64,000 nucleotides of DNA from Motacilla alba alba (Eukaryota; Chordata; Aves; Passeriformes; Motacillidae). The position numbers were made by a program, and so were the translations under genes. Positions 31,961-42,361 of the stretch are shown piece after piece. Numbering within the stretch: position 1 is the stretch's first letter; each line of letters starts with the position of its first letter. Location of the stretch: NCBI RefSeq assembly GCF_015832195.1, contig NC_052026.1:13379619-13443618 (forward strand), read 5' to 3'. Below the pieces are notes generated by a model. The model made no database searches. It was not told where the DNA came from and was given only the letters and a program-made list of their open reading frames with translations.

Positions 31961-32704
31961 GTGGCAGCTGGCAGGGGCAGAAATGCTCGCGGCTCCTCTG
32001 GGTGCTCTTCCAGGCACCATCGGGAGGAGGAATGTGTGCTTTTTTCCCCCCCTTTTCAAATACTGGTTTGGTCCTCTTGGTTTGTGTTTCAAAGTAACGT
32101 GACTCCAGTAAATACAGTATCAGCTATTAGGTTTCCCAGCACATCCTGCTGCCTATGTGAAGGCTCCTGATATTCCGGTTTCTGGCCAGAGCAGTTCTCT
32201 CTTGGGAAGTGCCCAGGCAGCGCCTCCAGCTGACCCTCAGCCCCATCTCCTTGTCCTCCCTTTCGGATGGAGGAGTCCCAGGGGGTCTTCCTGAAAGTTC
32301 TGTAGGGCAGATCTAGCTGAGTCTTTGTTGGGTCAAGTGGAGTTTGTGATTTCCCAGAATTTTAGGAAAGGAAAGAGCTGTGGCATGATTCAGGATTACC
32401 AGGCTCCTCTTTCAGTAGCCAGTGGTGAGCTGCTCTGGGCTTATACTAGTCCAGGGAGCAGCCAATGGGAAGCTGGCTGTGGAGGGTGTAACTGTCACAC
32501 TTGTCTTGAACGTTTTCTTCTGAATTGCAAGGGGGTTTTTTGGACTCGCCATTTCTGACTGTTTTCCCTGTAAATAGAGTTTTGTACAATGTTGACTCTC
32601 TTGGGGGTGGGGAAGAGCGAGGCCTGAGTCTGGGACTTGATTTGTTTCATAATAACTTTGGCAACAGAGTGTCTCCAAGCTGTGACTGTGAGCAGCACAT
32701 GAAG

Positions 32705-32710
32705 AATAAA
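32705..32710 (+). terminator. poly(A) signal of SF3B3
   Basis: AATAAA lies 745 bases after the SF3B3 stop codon and is followed by a GT-rich stretch. The expected cleavage site is near 32725, giving a 3' UTR of about 0.77 kb. Confidence 0.85.
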
Positions 32711-32729
32711 AGCCTGTTTTTTCACTACC

Positions 32730-35270
32730 CTGGTGCTGGGGCTCGTCTCCTTCGTGGCAGCTGCTGCTGACCTGGCGGGAGGAGGAGGAATACAGAAATG
32801 CGCACACCCTGAGCCCCTGTGCTCCTGCAGGCCCCTCACTGCCCCCCTGCCCTGTCTGGAGCTGGTTCCCCGCTGCTTGGTCTGCCCTGGGACGCACACA
32901 AAGCAGGCTGTGGAGAGAGGGAAGAGTCCTTTTTGCTGCCGTTCCAGAGCATGGCTGCACATTGTTGCCCAGTGTAGCAGCTGCAGCTCTGGGAGGAGCA
33001 GCTGGCTGCCAGGAGGGCTAGGGAAAGGTCCTTGTCCCAGAGGCTTGGTAACTGGTTGCAGAGGCTCCCAGTTGGAGTGTACCCTCACAGCAAGTGCTTC
33101 CTGGTTCTGCTGGGTTACTCCCTGCTTGCTTCCTGCTGCTGGGGACTGTCTGATAGCCTGTGACATCCCAGTAAGGATGCTGCTCCCCACTTGGAGCTTG
33201 GAGAGACAGGTTGTCCTTGATGCCTGTGCTCCCTTTGAACAGCTTTCACTTTCTCTGTGTGGGGTGAGGGCAAACACACCCTCCTGCCCTGTCCTTTGCA
33301 CCCCCTCTCCCCTCCTGCCTTGTTTCAACCTCTCTGCCTGCGTTGGCAGGGGCTTGCAAGGCTGGACTGCACCCTTTGGCTCTGACAGCCCCACCCATCT
33401 GCTGCTGGCAGAGCAAAGGGCTTTGTGCTCCCTTCCCTGGCCTCAGTGGGGGCGGCTGTGTCAAGGAAGGGGCAAAGGGGACCTGAGCTTTGTGGGGTCC
33501 AGATTCTGGCTTGCCATAAAGTGCTCACCCTGTCCTCCCTGAGGGAGTGATGCTTTGGATCAGAGGGCCCTTCCAGCAGAGCTCCAGGGGCCCTTGATCT
33601 TTGTCATGCTGGTGTCCTGAAAGTGAAAGCTGGGGGGAGAATCTTGAAATGTTCCCAAACTGGTTCCAAGGGCAAGGTTTTACTTGCTTGGCTGTGCCTG
33701 GTGAATAACCTGCCTCCAGTAAAAGGCAAAGCCTGGGGGGGACCCATTCCTATCCCTAAGTAGCTGGGGGCTTGTGGGGAGCTGGCTGAACCCCCAGCTC
33801 CCCTTCACTGAGACGAGGAAGGTTTCTCTCAGAGCGAGCTCCCCCCTGCAGCCGCAGGGGATTGGGGTCCTGCCGCCGTGTGGGCGCAGAGCGCCCGGGG
33901 CTGTGCACGGGAAGCTGTTTGCCTTGGGCTCATCCCAGCACTGATTTCCAGCCCCGGAGCAGCCAGGGAGAGCAACCCGCCCCCAGCACAGTGCTGCGCA
34001 GTTCCGCACTTTCTCTTCTCTTCCTCGCCCCATCCCGGCTGCCAGGCTGATGAATACGTGGGCAGGGAATGCTATTAAATGGCTTCCTCCAGCGACTGCA
34101 GCAGCTGCGGGCAAAATCCCTGCGGACACCTGAATGAGGAGCTGGAGCGGCTCCTTCCTTGCTTAGAGCTGAGCATCTTGCCCCCGCTGAATGCTGGGAG
34201 GGAGGCAAGGGCCGTGCCCGAGAGTGGCCAGGACCAGGGGAAGCTTGGCAGGAGCGCGGCAGTGGCCCTGACTCCATGCCAGGGGAATCCCAGTGCGCTC
34301 TCACAGGCAGAAGTGCATTCCTTCCCACGCGTTTCCCTGGGAGCACTGACCCACTCTTTGACAGCCGATTTTCTTGCTGACCCTTTGGATGCTCAGCAGC
34401 CCTGAGCACAGACACAGTGGCTCTTCCAAGGGGCTCTTCAGGATGATGTGGGGGAGGACAATGTCCCATGTCCCTTGGCCCCTGCTCCTGGTAGGAGCTC
34501 AGCCCTGAAGCATCCTGAGAGGATGACGTGGGCTTGGGTGAGAGAGAGCAGAGTCCTGCTGGCCTGGAGCCAGCTTAGAATGCCTCAGCCCCTCTGAGAT
34601 TAGTGCAGCAGTGCAGCCCTTCCCCGGGCGCATCCTGGGAAGGCACTCGGCTGACTCCCACTTTGATTGTCCCAAAACGTGCCCATGGGTGCTCAGTGTA
34701 GAAAGTGCCCTGGGACACCCAGCCAGGAAAGCCCAGCGCCCTAGAGGGGCCAGTGCTGGCACGGCAGAGCACCCTGGGGAGCCTAGGGCTGTGCAGAGTA
34801 GTCAGCTGGGCACCCCAGGGGCTATGTGGACACCTGACTGGGTTGGGTGCACACCCTGCGGGGACGGCTCAGCACCCTGAGGAGTGGAGGAGGCATTCAC
34901 CATACTCAGACCCGCGCACAGGGTGTGGTGCAGCAACGTACCCCGAGGAGCAGGGAGGGACCCAGCAGGATCAGCCAAACACCCGGGAATGCTCAGCGGG
35001 ATGAGCTGAGCACAGAGGGGTACCCTGGCTAGGTGAACTGAGCAGCTGTGCATCCCGGGATGCCCAGACACCTGCCTGGAACAGGGAGATACTCTCGAGG
35101 GTCAGCCAAGCACCCTGGGGACACCCAGCTGGCTGAGCCGAGTACGCTGGGGACACCCAGCCGGGGCAGCAAAGCACTCCGAGGAGCGGAGAGGTACCCA
35201 CGAGGGTTAGCCAAGCCCCCTGGGGACACCCCAGCCTGGGCTACCTGCGTACCCTGGGGACACCTCCCGC
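32730..35270. other. intergenic DNA between SF3B3 and IL34, partly degenerate tandem repeats
   Basis: The left part has no recognised gene. From about 34660 to 35270 there are loosely repeated units around 'accctggggacacccagc', with an irregular period of a few tens of bases. Several long frames open here on both strands only because the DNA is GC-rich and repetitive; they show no splice sites or motifs. Confidence 0.6.
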
Positions 35271-35640
35271 TCTCGCTCCCTTACCCCGGGGACGCCCACC
35301 CGGCCGGGGCAGCCGAGCCCCCGCGGCGGAGCAGGACCGGACTCTCCCCGGGCCGTGCGGGGCGGTCGCTCGGTCCCCGCTCCCCGCCCGGCCCCCGGCC
35401 GCCGCCCCGCCCGCTCCCCGCGCCGCCGCCCCCCGCCCGCCTCCCGGGAAGCGCGGGCACGGCCCCGCCGCCGCCGCCCGCGGGTGGACGCGTCCCGCGC
35501 CAGGTGGGTCCGCGGAGGGCGCGGGGGGCGCGGGGGGCGGCCGGGCACCCACGGCCCCGCCGGGGGACGCGGCACGGGGCACACGCACCCCGCGAGCCGG
35601 CCGCGCTTGCCCGGGGGCGTAGCGCGGGGACACGGCACGG
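35270..35640 (+). promoter_or_regulatory. CpG island, probable IL34 promoter and non-coding exon 1
   Basis: Very CpG-dense DNA containing runs of CCGCCGCC. A good splice donor (GCGCCAG|GTGGGT) sits at 35503/35504, about 1.1 kb before the IL34 start codon. Human IL34 also has a non-coding first exon, so this is a plausible exon 1. The assignment is inference; no transcript evidence is available. Confidence 0.55.
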
Positions 35641-36587
35641 AGGTCCCTTCGCTGGGGATTGTGGGTGGCACCCCTCTGCGCTGGGACACCGCACGGCGCC
35701 TTTGCGCGGGGGCACGGCGCGGTGCACGGCACGACTGCTTTCCCTTGGGACATGGCATCGCGTGGGGACACTGCGTGGCCCCCTGGCACCGGGACGTGGT
35801 GTGGGGACGCAGATGGGGTCCCTTCTGTGCTGGGATATGGCATGGACACGACACACCCTCCTTCGCAAGGGGACGCGCTGTGGAACATGTGGCACAAGGA
35901 CGTGCTATGATCCCCTTCCACAGCGCGGGGGCATGGCAGAGTCCCCTTCAGAGGGGTGGAGGGACACGACACCTCTGTGTGGGGACCCAGCAAGCGGTGG
36001 CTTGGCCATTTCACCAGCCCGGTCCCGCAGCGTTCCTCGGCTGAGGCCGGACTTACCGCTGGGATAATGGGGCTGGGTTGATCCCCCTCCTTCCCTGGAA
36101 ATCCCCTGAGGGTGTCATCAGGGAAGCCCTGGTAGCCCTGCCCCAAGCGGGACATAGGCATACGCGGCTCCACGCCACCCGAGGCTCACGCGGGGCTGTC
36201 CCCTCCCCGTTGCCCCCGGGGCTCGGAGCGGATGTCCTGCCCTGGGGCTGCAGCCGGGGCTCTCTTCCCTCAGATTCCCTCTTGCAGTCCGGGGGTGCTC
36301 CTGCACCCCTGCAAACACATCCCTGCCACCACCCTGTGACGGCCCCGGGACCTGCTGCCTCCCTGCCACCAGCTGGAGAGGAGAAGCCAGCGGGGACTGC
36401 CGGGAAGGGGGACTAACCCCCCATCCATGGCAGGGAACAACTGCCCGGGGCTACCGGAGAGCAGCCAGTGCCCGGAGCCTACACCTGTCCCTTGTCCCCA
36501 CACCATCCACGCCACTGCCCTGGAGGCTCCCGGTGAGCCCCAGCCATGTAGGCGCAGCCTGGGGCTCCACTGACGGCCGCCATCAAC

Positions 36588-39500
36588 ATGCAGCAGGGCT
36601 ACGCTGCCGTCCTATGTGAGTACAGCTGGGGGACAGGGGGGATGGCCTCAGGAGTCACCTCACTGGGTGTCCCTGAGGGGGCTGATGCCACCGGCTTTGG
36701 CTGCCCAGGTGTCCTGGCTGTGCTGGGGCTGGAGGCCGCGGCGCCGGGCGAATGCGAGCTCACCCGCCTGCTCCAGGACAAGCTGCAGTATGAGATGCGC
36801 CTGCAGTACATGGTAACCCCAGCTTTGGGAGGTGGGGGGACACCTGGCATTGCGGGGCCACAATTTGCTCCAGGGGGGTCCTGGGTGGGGGGCGGCACCC
36901 GCTGCTCTACAGCAGCTGGGTGCAGGGTGCTGTGCTCTTTACCAGGGACAATTTATGCCAAATTGTGCCCAGGGCTACTTCTGCGGGGGGCTGACCACAT
37001 CAAAGGGCTTTTGCACCGGCTCCCTGGTGTCATAAGGCTGGCAAGCACGTGCCCATTACTTTGCCCCTTGCCAGCCCCCATGCTCTTCCTTGCCTTTCCA
37101 GAAACACTACTTTCCCATCGACTACACAGTCCAGGTCCAGTACGAAGAGGTGCTGAGGCCGTCCAACATCACCCGCCTGGTAAGATGGTGGCAGCTCCCG
37201 TGATGGGAGCGCTCCAGGGACCCACGGGGGCTGCACGGCTCTTACCCTCTCGCCCTCCAGCGCAACGGGACAGTGTCGGAGGCAGCACTGCGGTACCTCT
37301 GGTTCCATGTCAGCTCCCAGGCCGTGCTGCGGATCCGTGAGGTGCTGCCAGAGAAGCACCCATCCCGGAAGTACACCCAGGAACTCTGCCAGCTCTTTGA
37401 TGCCCTGGGCGAGGAGTACAGCAAGTACCGGCAGGTGAGGATCCCCCCTGGCACCCCAGCCCAGCCGCACATCTCGCACTCGCGTGCTGGGAGGACACGC
37501 ACTGAGCCCCGAGCACCGCGAGGGGACAGCACGGGCGTGGAGGTTTTCCCTGCTGTGGGTTCTGCGGATGCTGGCAGGAGCAGGGCACAAGGACAGAAAT
37601 GGGAGCGGGGTGCGGGGCCGTGGGGCAGTGCCCCAGCTTATCTGCACATCTGGCATTGGTGGTTCAGTGGTAGAATTCTCGCCTGCCACGCGGGAGGCCC
37701 GGGTTCGATTCCCGGCCAATGCAACAGCTGCATCTTTTTTCTTGCCCGTTACCCGTCCCCTTTGGGGGACCTTGATGACCTGGGAAGGGGAGAACGGGAC
37801 TGTCCCGCACACCGACCTCCGTCACGGGGTGGCACTACCAGGGCCGGCGGTTGCGGGGGAACAGGCAGAAGGTGCCCATGGGTTCATCCCTGTTTTCCCG
37901 GTGACAGTTCTGCCTCTCTGCCTGAGCTTCTGCTGCCTCGATGGAGCTGCTGCACCCCGAGAGAGTTGCATCTGCGTGCTGGATGTGGGTGGCCTGTCAC
38001 GGCTGTGTCACCAATGTGGACCCAAAGCGTGGCTGGGTTGTTGTGTGCCACGGGCAGGTTCTGCAGCCCCTGCGTGGAGAGAGGGAGCTTTGCTCCCATC
38101 TTTGCTGTGTTGTGTCATGAGAGGGTTAACTGTGGGGGCTGCTGCCGAGCCCTCCGTGGTGTAGGTGACGTGAGGCAGCGGGAGGGGTGCTGCCACGGTC
38201 TGGAGGCGCGTTGTGCGAGGTGTGTTGGGGTGGTTGGTGGGGGTGTGGAGGGCTGTCAGGGCCCGTCCGCGCTGTCCGCAGCCCGCTGGGTTTGGGAGTG
38301 TGGGGGAGGGCCGGGAGTCGGCGCACATCTGGCATTGGTGGTTCAGTGGTAGAATTCTCGCCTGCCACGCGGGAGGCCCGGGTTCGATTCCCGGCCAATG
38401 CAACAGCTGCATCCTTTTGCACCCTGCTGTCCTTTGGTGGCTGCCAGGGTGCCCATGGAATATTGCAGAGGTGCTCCCGTGGTTGCTCCTTTGGGCATCT
38501 CTGTAGAGTTTGCTCCCTCTGCGTCTCCCCTCGAGGTCGACTCTGTAGTTTGTGTGGGTGCTCAGGCCCCAGGGTGGCAGCAGCAGCTCTGCCTGCAGTG
38601 AGTATCCTTGGCTCGGTGGCACCGGGGAGCAGTAAGAGGAGACGGTTTGGCGAATGACCAGCTCGGCTGGGTGGCAGGGAGGGACACTGGCTCAATGACA
38701 GCAAGGGGTGCTGTGTCAGTGGCAGTGGAGGTCCCTGGCTTAGGAGCAGTGGGAGAGGCTGGTTCATGTCAAGTGTGCCCAGGCCATGCAGGCAAATGGC
38801 AGCTGTGGGCACCTCCACATCTGGCATATGTGGTTCAGTGGGACAATTACTGTGCTCCCCCTCAAAAGCCAGGGTTTGGTTCCTCGTCAGTGCAGCCCAG
38901 TGTCCTGACTTTCAATTCTGCAGCCCCCAGCCCCTCCACCTGACTTGGGCTCCATGCAGCCATGGGTTGCTTATGGCTGGGAGGTGCTGCTGCACCCCAG
39001 GGCAGAGGTGTTGGGGTGCTGGGTGTGGGTGGCCTGTCACAGCTGGGTCACCAATGTGAACCCAAAGCGTGGCTGGGTTGTTGTGTGCCACGGGCAGGTT
39101 CTGCAGCCCCTGTGTGGAGAGAGGGAGCTTTGCTTGTTGTCATCAGAAGGTAACTCTGAAGGCTGCGGACAATCCCTCCTCACTGGTGGGGCAGCAGAAG
39201 AGGCGCTCCCATGGGCTGGAGCCGCGCTCTCAGAGCTGTGGGTTGGGGGTGCCCTTTGCGTGTGTGTGTGGTGTGCTCACAGCCAGCAGTGCCTGCCCGC
39301 GTTGCATTCCCTGTCCCGAATTTGGGATGTGGGGCCGTGTGGGGAGGGTTCAGCCCCTGTGCACATCTGGCATTGGTGGTTCAGTGGTAGAATTCTCGCC
39401 TGCCACGCGGGAGGCCCGGGTTCGATTCCCGGCCAATGCATCGGCTTATCCTTTTGCACCCTGCTGTCCCTTGGGGGACCTTGGGAATTCTCCTGGGTGC

Positions 39501-40513
39501 CTGGAGGAATTACACACCTCTCTGGCACATCTTTCTTTCCCCCTGTGCAGATGTGAGGAGTGTCACAAAGCCAGGGCTCATTGGTGATCCCCGGGGGGCT
39601 TGGTGGCACAGAGGGTCACTGTCACTGGGCAGTGACAGTCCACGGCACACTGACAGTGAGGATTTCTGCTTTGGTAGCAGTGACAAGGGTCTTTGGCTCG
39701 GTGGCAGTGAGGCCCAGGGAATCAGGCATGCACGGGGGGGTGCTGCCCATCCAAGAGGGGGCTGTCTTTGCGCACTGGATGTGGGTGGCCTGTCGCGGCT
39801 GTGCCACCAGTGTGAGCTCAAAGCGTGGCTGGGTTGTTGTGTGCCACGGGCAGGTTCTGCAGCCCCTGCGTGGAGAGAGGGAGCTTTGCTCCCAGCTTTG
39901 CTGCGTTGTGTCATGAGAGGGTTAACTGTGGGGCTGCTGCCGAGCCCTCCGTGGTGTAGGTGACGTGAGGCAGCGGGAGGGGTGCTGCCACGGTCTGGAG
40001 GCGCGTTGTGCGAGGTGTGTTGGGGTGGTTGGTGGGGGTGTGGAGGGCTGTCAGGGCCCGTCCGCGCTGTCCGCAGCCCGCTGGGTTTGGGAGTGTGGGG
40101 GAGGGCCGGGAGTCGGCGCACATCTGGCATTGGTGGTTCAGTGGTAGAATTCTCGCCTGCCACGCGGGAGGCCCGGGTTCGATTCCCGGCCAATGCAACA
40201 GCTGCATCCTTTTGCACCCTGCTGTCCCTTGGGGGACCCTGGTGACAGCCTGGTGATCTGTCACTGCAGACAGACGTGGAAACGGTGGTGGCCGATCTGG
40301 TGAAGCTGATCCACAGCGCGGGCGCTGAGAGCCGGAGCAAGGCTGTGCGCCCCAAGGCACTGCTGGACAATTGCCTCAAGGTCATGCGGATGCTCTACGG
40401 GGTGCCCTGTGAGTTGGGGAGCAGGGTGGGGGGCCCGACCTTGGTGTGTGGGGCGCCCTGTCCCACACCATGGTGCCTGTTCCCTTTGTTCAGGTCGGTG
40501 GGAATCCACCTAA
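36588..40513 (+). CDS. IL34: IL34, interleukin-34 (CSF1R ligand), complete, short C-terminus
   Basis: IL-34 is a secreted dimeric cytokine that binds CSF1R and supports macrophages, microglia and Langerhans cells. Coding exons are 36588-36615, 36709-36812, 37102-37179, 37261-37434, 40270-40408 and 40494-40513 (stop TAA 40511-40513), giving 180 residues. Residues 1 to about 21 form a hydrophobic signal peptide. Conserved stretches include LLQDKLQYEMRLQYMKHYFP and RPKALLDNCLKVMRMLYG. N-glycosylation sequons are N66-I-T, which matches the human N76 site, and N72-G-T. Cysteines are C25, C113, C163 and C175. The protein stops six residues after the start of the C175 codon region, with no long Pro/Ser tail like that of the 242-residue human protein. 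Its 2.8-kb last large intron (37435-40269) carries the tRNA-Gly array. The start was chosen because it opens the signal peptide and splices in phase. Confidence 0.93.
37653..37723 (+). tRNA. tRNA-Gly (GCC), copy 1
   Basis: A 71-base cloverleaf. The acceptor stem GCATTGG pairs with CCAATGC, with discriminator A. Anticodon GCC is at 37685-37687. The A box TGGTTCAGTGG and B box GGTTCGATTCC are intact. A run of six T at 37735-37740 gives a strong Pol III terminator. It lies in the IL34 intron, sense to the host gene. Confidence 0.97.
38332..38402 (+). tRNA. tRNA-Gly (GCC), copy 2
   Basis: The 71-base body reads the same as copy 1, with intact A and B boxes and anticodon GCC. The terminator is only TTTT at 38415-38418. 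Its flanks are near-identical to those of copy 4. Confidence 0.97.
38824..38894 (+). pseudogene. decayed tRNA-Gly (GCC) copy
   Basis: Exactly 71 bases long, and preceded by the same 'acatctg' leader as the true copies. It keeps the A box (TGGTTCAGTGG), but the B box has become GGTTTGGTTCC. The anticodon arm is scrambled, and the acceptor stem GCATATG no longer pairs well with TCAGTGC. The lack of length change suggests decay by point mutation only. Confidence 0.85.
39370..39440 (+). tRNA. tRNA-Gly (GCC), copy 3
   Basis: Same 71-base body as copies 1 and 2, anticodon GCC, intact internal promoter. Terminator TTTT at 39452-39455. The downstream flank (tcggctta) differs from the 'acagctgc' of the other copies. 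Confidence 0.97.
40127..40197 (+). tRNA. tRNA-Gly (GCC), copy 4
   Basis: Same 71-base body, anticodon GCC, intact A and B boxes. Terminator TTTT at 40210-40213. It ends 72 bases before the IL34 acceptor at 40270, so a Pol III unit sits right against the splice site of the coding exon. Confidence 0.97.
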
Positions 40514-40871
40514 CACTGTGGAAGATCCCTCACTCCACCCCTCACTGGACACCTCCTTGCCCTGGAGCCTTGGATGCTGCCTCTGTTCTGCTTCTCCCAG
40601 AGCCCCATGGTGGGTTCCCAAGGAAGCTGCAAAGGTGGGACAAATGCCACTCCTCCCAGGACCAAACACAACCTTTTCCAGAACTGTGGGACTGTTTATG
40701 GCTGTGGGATCTTGTCCATCTGAAATGTCTGCCACCCTTTGCATGGGTGTGGAGTCAGACACAGCCCCCTGTGGCAGGCGGCTGCTGGGGGGACACACAG
40801 CCCTCCCTGCCCACAGGGCAGGTGAGGGCATCCCCCTGTTTCTCTCCATTTGTATTTTTTCCTCAGCTTTG

Positions 40872-40952
40872 ATTAAACACCAGTTAATTCTGTAGCATTG
40901 CAGCTCAGCTTCCGACTGGGTCCCGGGAGCCTCCAGCCTTACCCGAAATAAA
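40872..40952 (+). terminator. IL34 poly(A) signals
   Basis: ATTAAA at 40872-40877 and AATAAA at 40947-40952 lie about 360 and 435 bases after the IL34 stop codon. Either could end the mRNA. Confidence 0.65.
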
Positions 40953-40959
40953 GGACCAG

Positions 40960-42310
40960 CAGAGAGAACCCCACTGCCTCCACTGCCTCCTCTTTTGGGG
41001 TGTCAGCCACCTCCCTCACTGCTGCAGGGGAGAGACTCTGACAAAGGGAGCCCTGCCAAGCTGCCTCTGTCAGCCCCAGCTGCTCCCCAGCAAGGAAACA
41101 TCTGGATTTGTTTGTTGTGCTTGGTGGCGTGGTGCAGGTGGCACACTGGAGGCTCTGGGGCTGCCTGGCTGCCTCCCCCATTTACAGCTCAGTTAATTAC
41201 CTTCATCAGCTATTAGAGACCTTAATTGGTGTATTCCTGGCTTAGGCTCATGAGTCAATGGGCACTGTAGCATGAGTGGAGGAACATCTTCCCTCCTCCT
41301 CCTCCTCCTCCTCTTCTCCTCCTCCTCCTCCTCCTCCTCCTCCTTTTCCTCCTCCCTTCATGCCTAGTGATGATTCCTGTTTATATGAAGCCCACGCAGA
41401 GCTCATATAAAACTCACCAGTAGATCCACTGCTCGATAAGAGCTTTAACTAGAGGGCCCCTCTCTGCCATCCCTGCTGGCTTTAACTGAGTCCCTGTGTG
41501 GTCCAGGGACCCACCTGGGGCTGAGCCCCAACCTCCCACTCCCTGGTGTCAAATGTGGGAATGATCCTTCATCCTCCTCCACTGTGGGGAAACTGAAGCT
41601 GTCCCTGCAAAATGACCCCTGCCAAGCTTCCCAGAGCATCCCCGCAGCAATGGGCTGCGTGTCCAGCCCCCTTGAGATATTGTGCATTTTCTTCTGGTCC
41701 CTCTTCTGAGAGATGGCTTCAAAAACGACAGCTGAGAGCCTCTACAGGGAAGCACTCGCAGGATCAAGAATGGTAGCCTGTTTACAATATCCATGGATGG
41801 ATTCACAATATCCAGGGATGGATTCAGGGAAGGTCAGTCCAGGACGCCCTGTCCTGGTCTCAAAAGACATCTTTAGGCATGTGCTGAGACTTGGGAGATC
41901 TCTGCTGTGAAACCCCCCAGCTGCTGGAACGGGAAGAACCTTTGCTGGCCTTGAACCAGCAAGGAAAATGCCTGGCAGCATCTTTGGGGTGGGCATGGAA
42001 AGGCCAGCTGGTTTTGGGGCTGGCTCAGCAGGAGAAGGGCTGAGTTTGGGGGCTGTCTGGGATGTCCCCATAAGCAGTATGGCTTCTGGCCCTAGAGTGA
42101 GGATAGCCATGGGGTATCCTGGCCCCAGGAGATGCTTTGGGCTCAGGAACACACTTGGAGCATCCTTCCTTATGCTTCCCTGGGACAAATCAGCACCCCG
42201 GGCCAGGGGGCCAGTGAATCCAACTCTCGTCCCCCAACCTGTGCATCCCTGTTTCTATTCCCCTGGCCATCCTGCCTCCCACCCCCGACTCAGAGTGAGC
42301 CTGGAAATGG
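40960..42310. other. intergenic DNA between IL34 and the SDR gene
   Basis: No gene seen. AT-rich patches at 41190-41240 and 42309-42340 stand out in GC-rich surroundings. They contain TTAATTA-type motifs, and an AP-1-like TGAGTCA lies at about 41251. These may be regulatory, but that is a guess. Confidence 0.45.
41291..41357. repeat. (CCT)n microsatellite
   Basis: A near-pure CCT/CTC trinucleotide array with one interruption (cttctc), in the gap between the convergent genes IL34 and the SDR. Confidence 0.95.
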
Positions 42311-42322
42311 CAATTAATTCAC

Positions 42323-42328
42323 TTTAAT
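42323..42328 (-). terminator. probable poly(A) signal of the SDR gene
   Basis: ATTAAA on the minus strand, 34 bases after the stop codon. This would give a very short 3' UTR. Other weaker signals may lie further left. Confidence 0.45.
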
Positions 42329-42361
42329 TAATTATTTAAGCTCAGTGGGCAGATGCTGCTC

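Larger units (their letters stand above)
37970..40250. repeat. tandemly duplicated tRNA-bearing block in IL34 intron
   Basis: A flank segment beginning GTGGGTGGCCTGTC recurs at 37985, 39025 and 39781. In each case a tRNA-Gly follows 345-347 bases later (38332, 39370, 40127). The segments 38136-38432 and 39931-40227 read as identical over 297 bases. The block at 39025-39360 is clearly more diverged from the other two. Confidence 0.9.

Noticed and set aside
32495..33394. 299-codon open frame on the minus strand after SF3B3
   Set aside because: It overlaps the SF3B3 3' UTR, has no family motif, no splice sites and a composition like random GC-rich DNA.
34079..34405. Frame starting MASSSDCSSC, a possible small protein gene
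   Set aside because: It has no recognisable family, no conserved splice structure and no support beyond an ATG; I could not separate it from chance.
35048..36173. Overlapping frames of over 300 codons on both strands
   Set aside because: They fall in degenerate repeats and the IL34 CpG island. Both strands are open at once, which is typical of stop-poor GC-rich DNA.
37273..38352. 359-codon frame reading through IL34 exon 4 into the intron
   Set aside because: A clear GT donor after Gln128 and a matching acceptor at 40270 show that the rest is intron; the frame runs straight through a tRNA gene.
37970..40250. Repeated short proteins encoded across the IL34 intron
   Set aside because: They are translations of the tRNA genes and their duplicated flanks and carry no independent evidence of coding.
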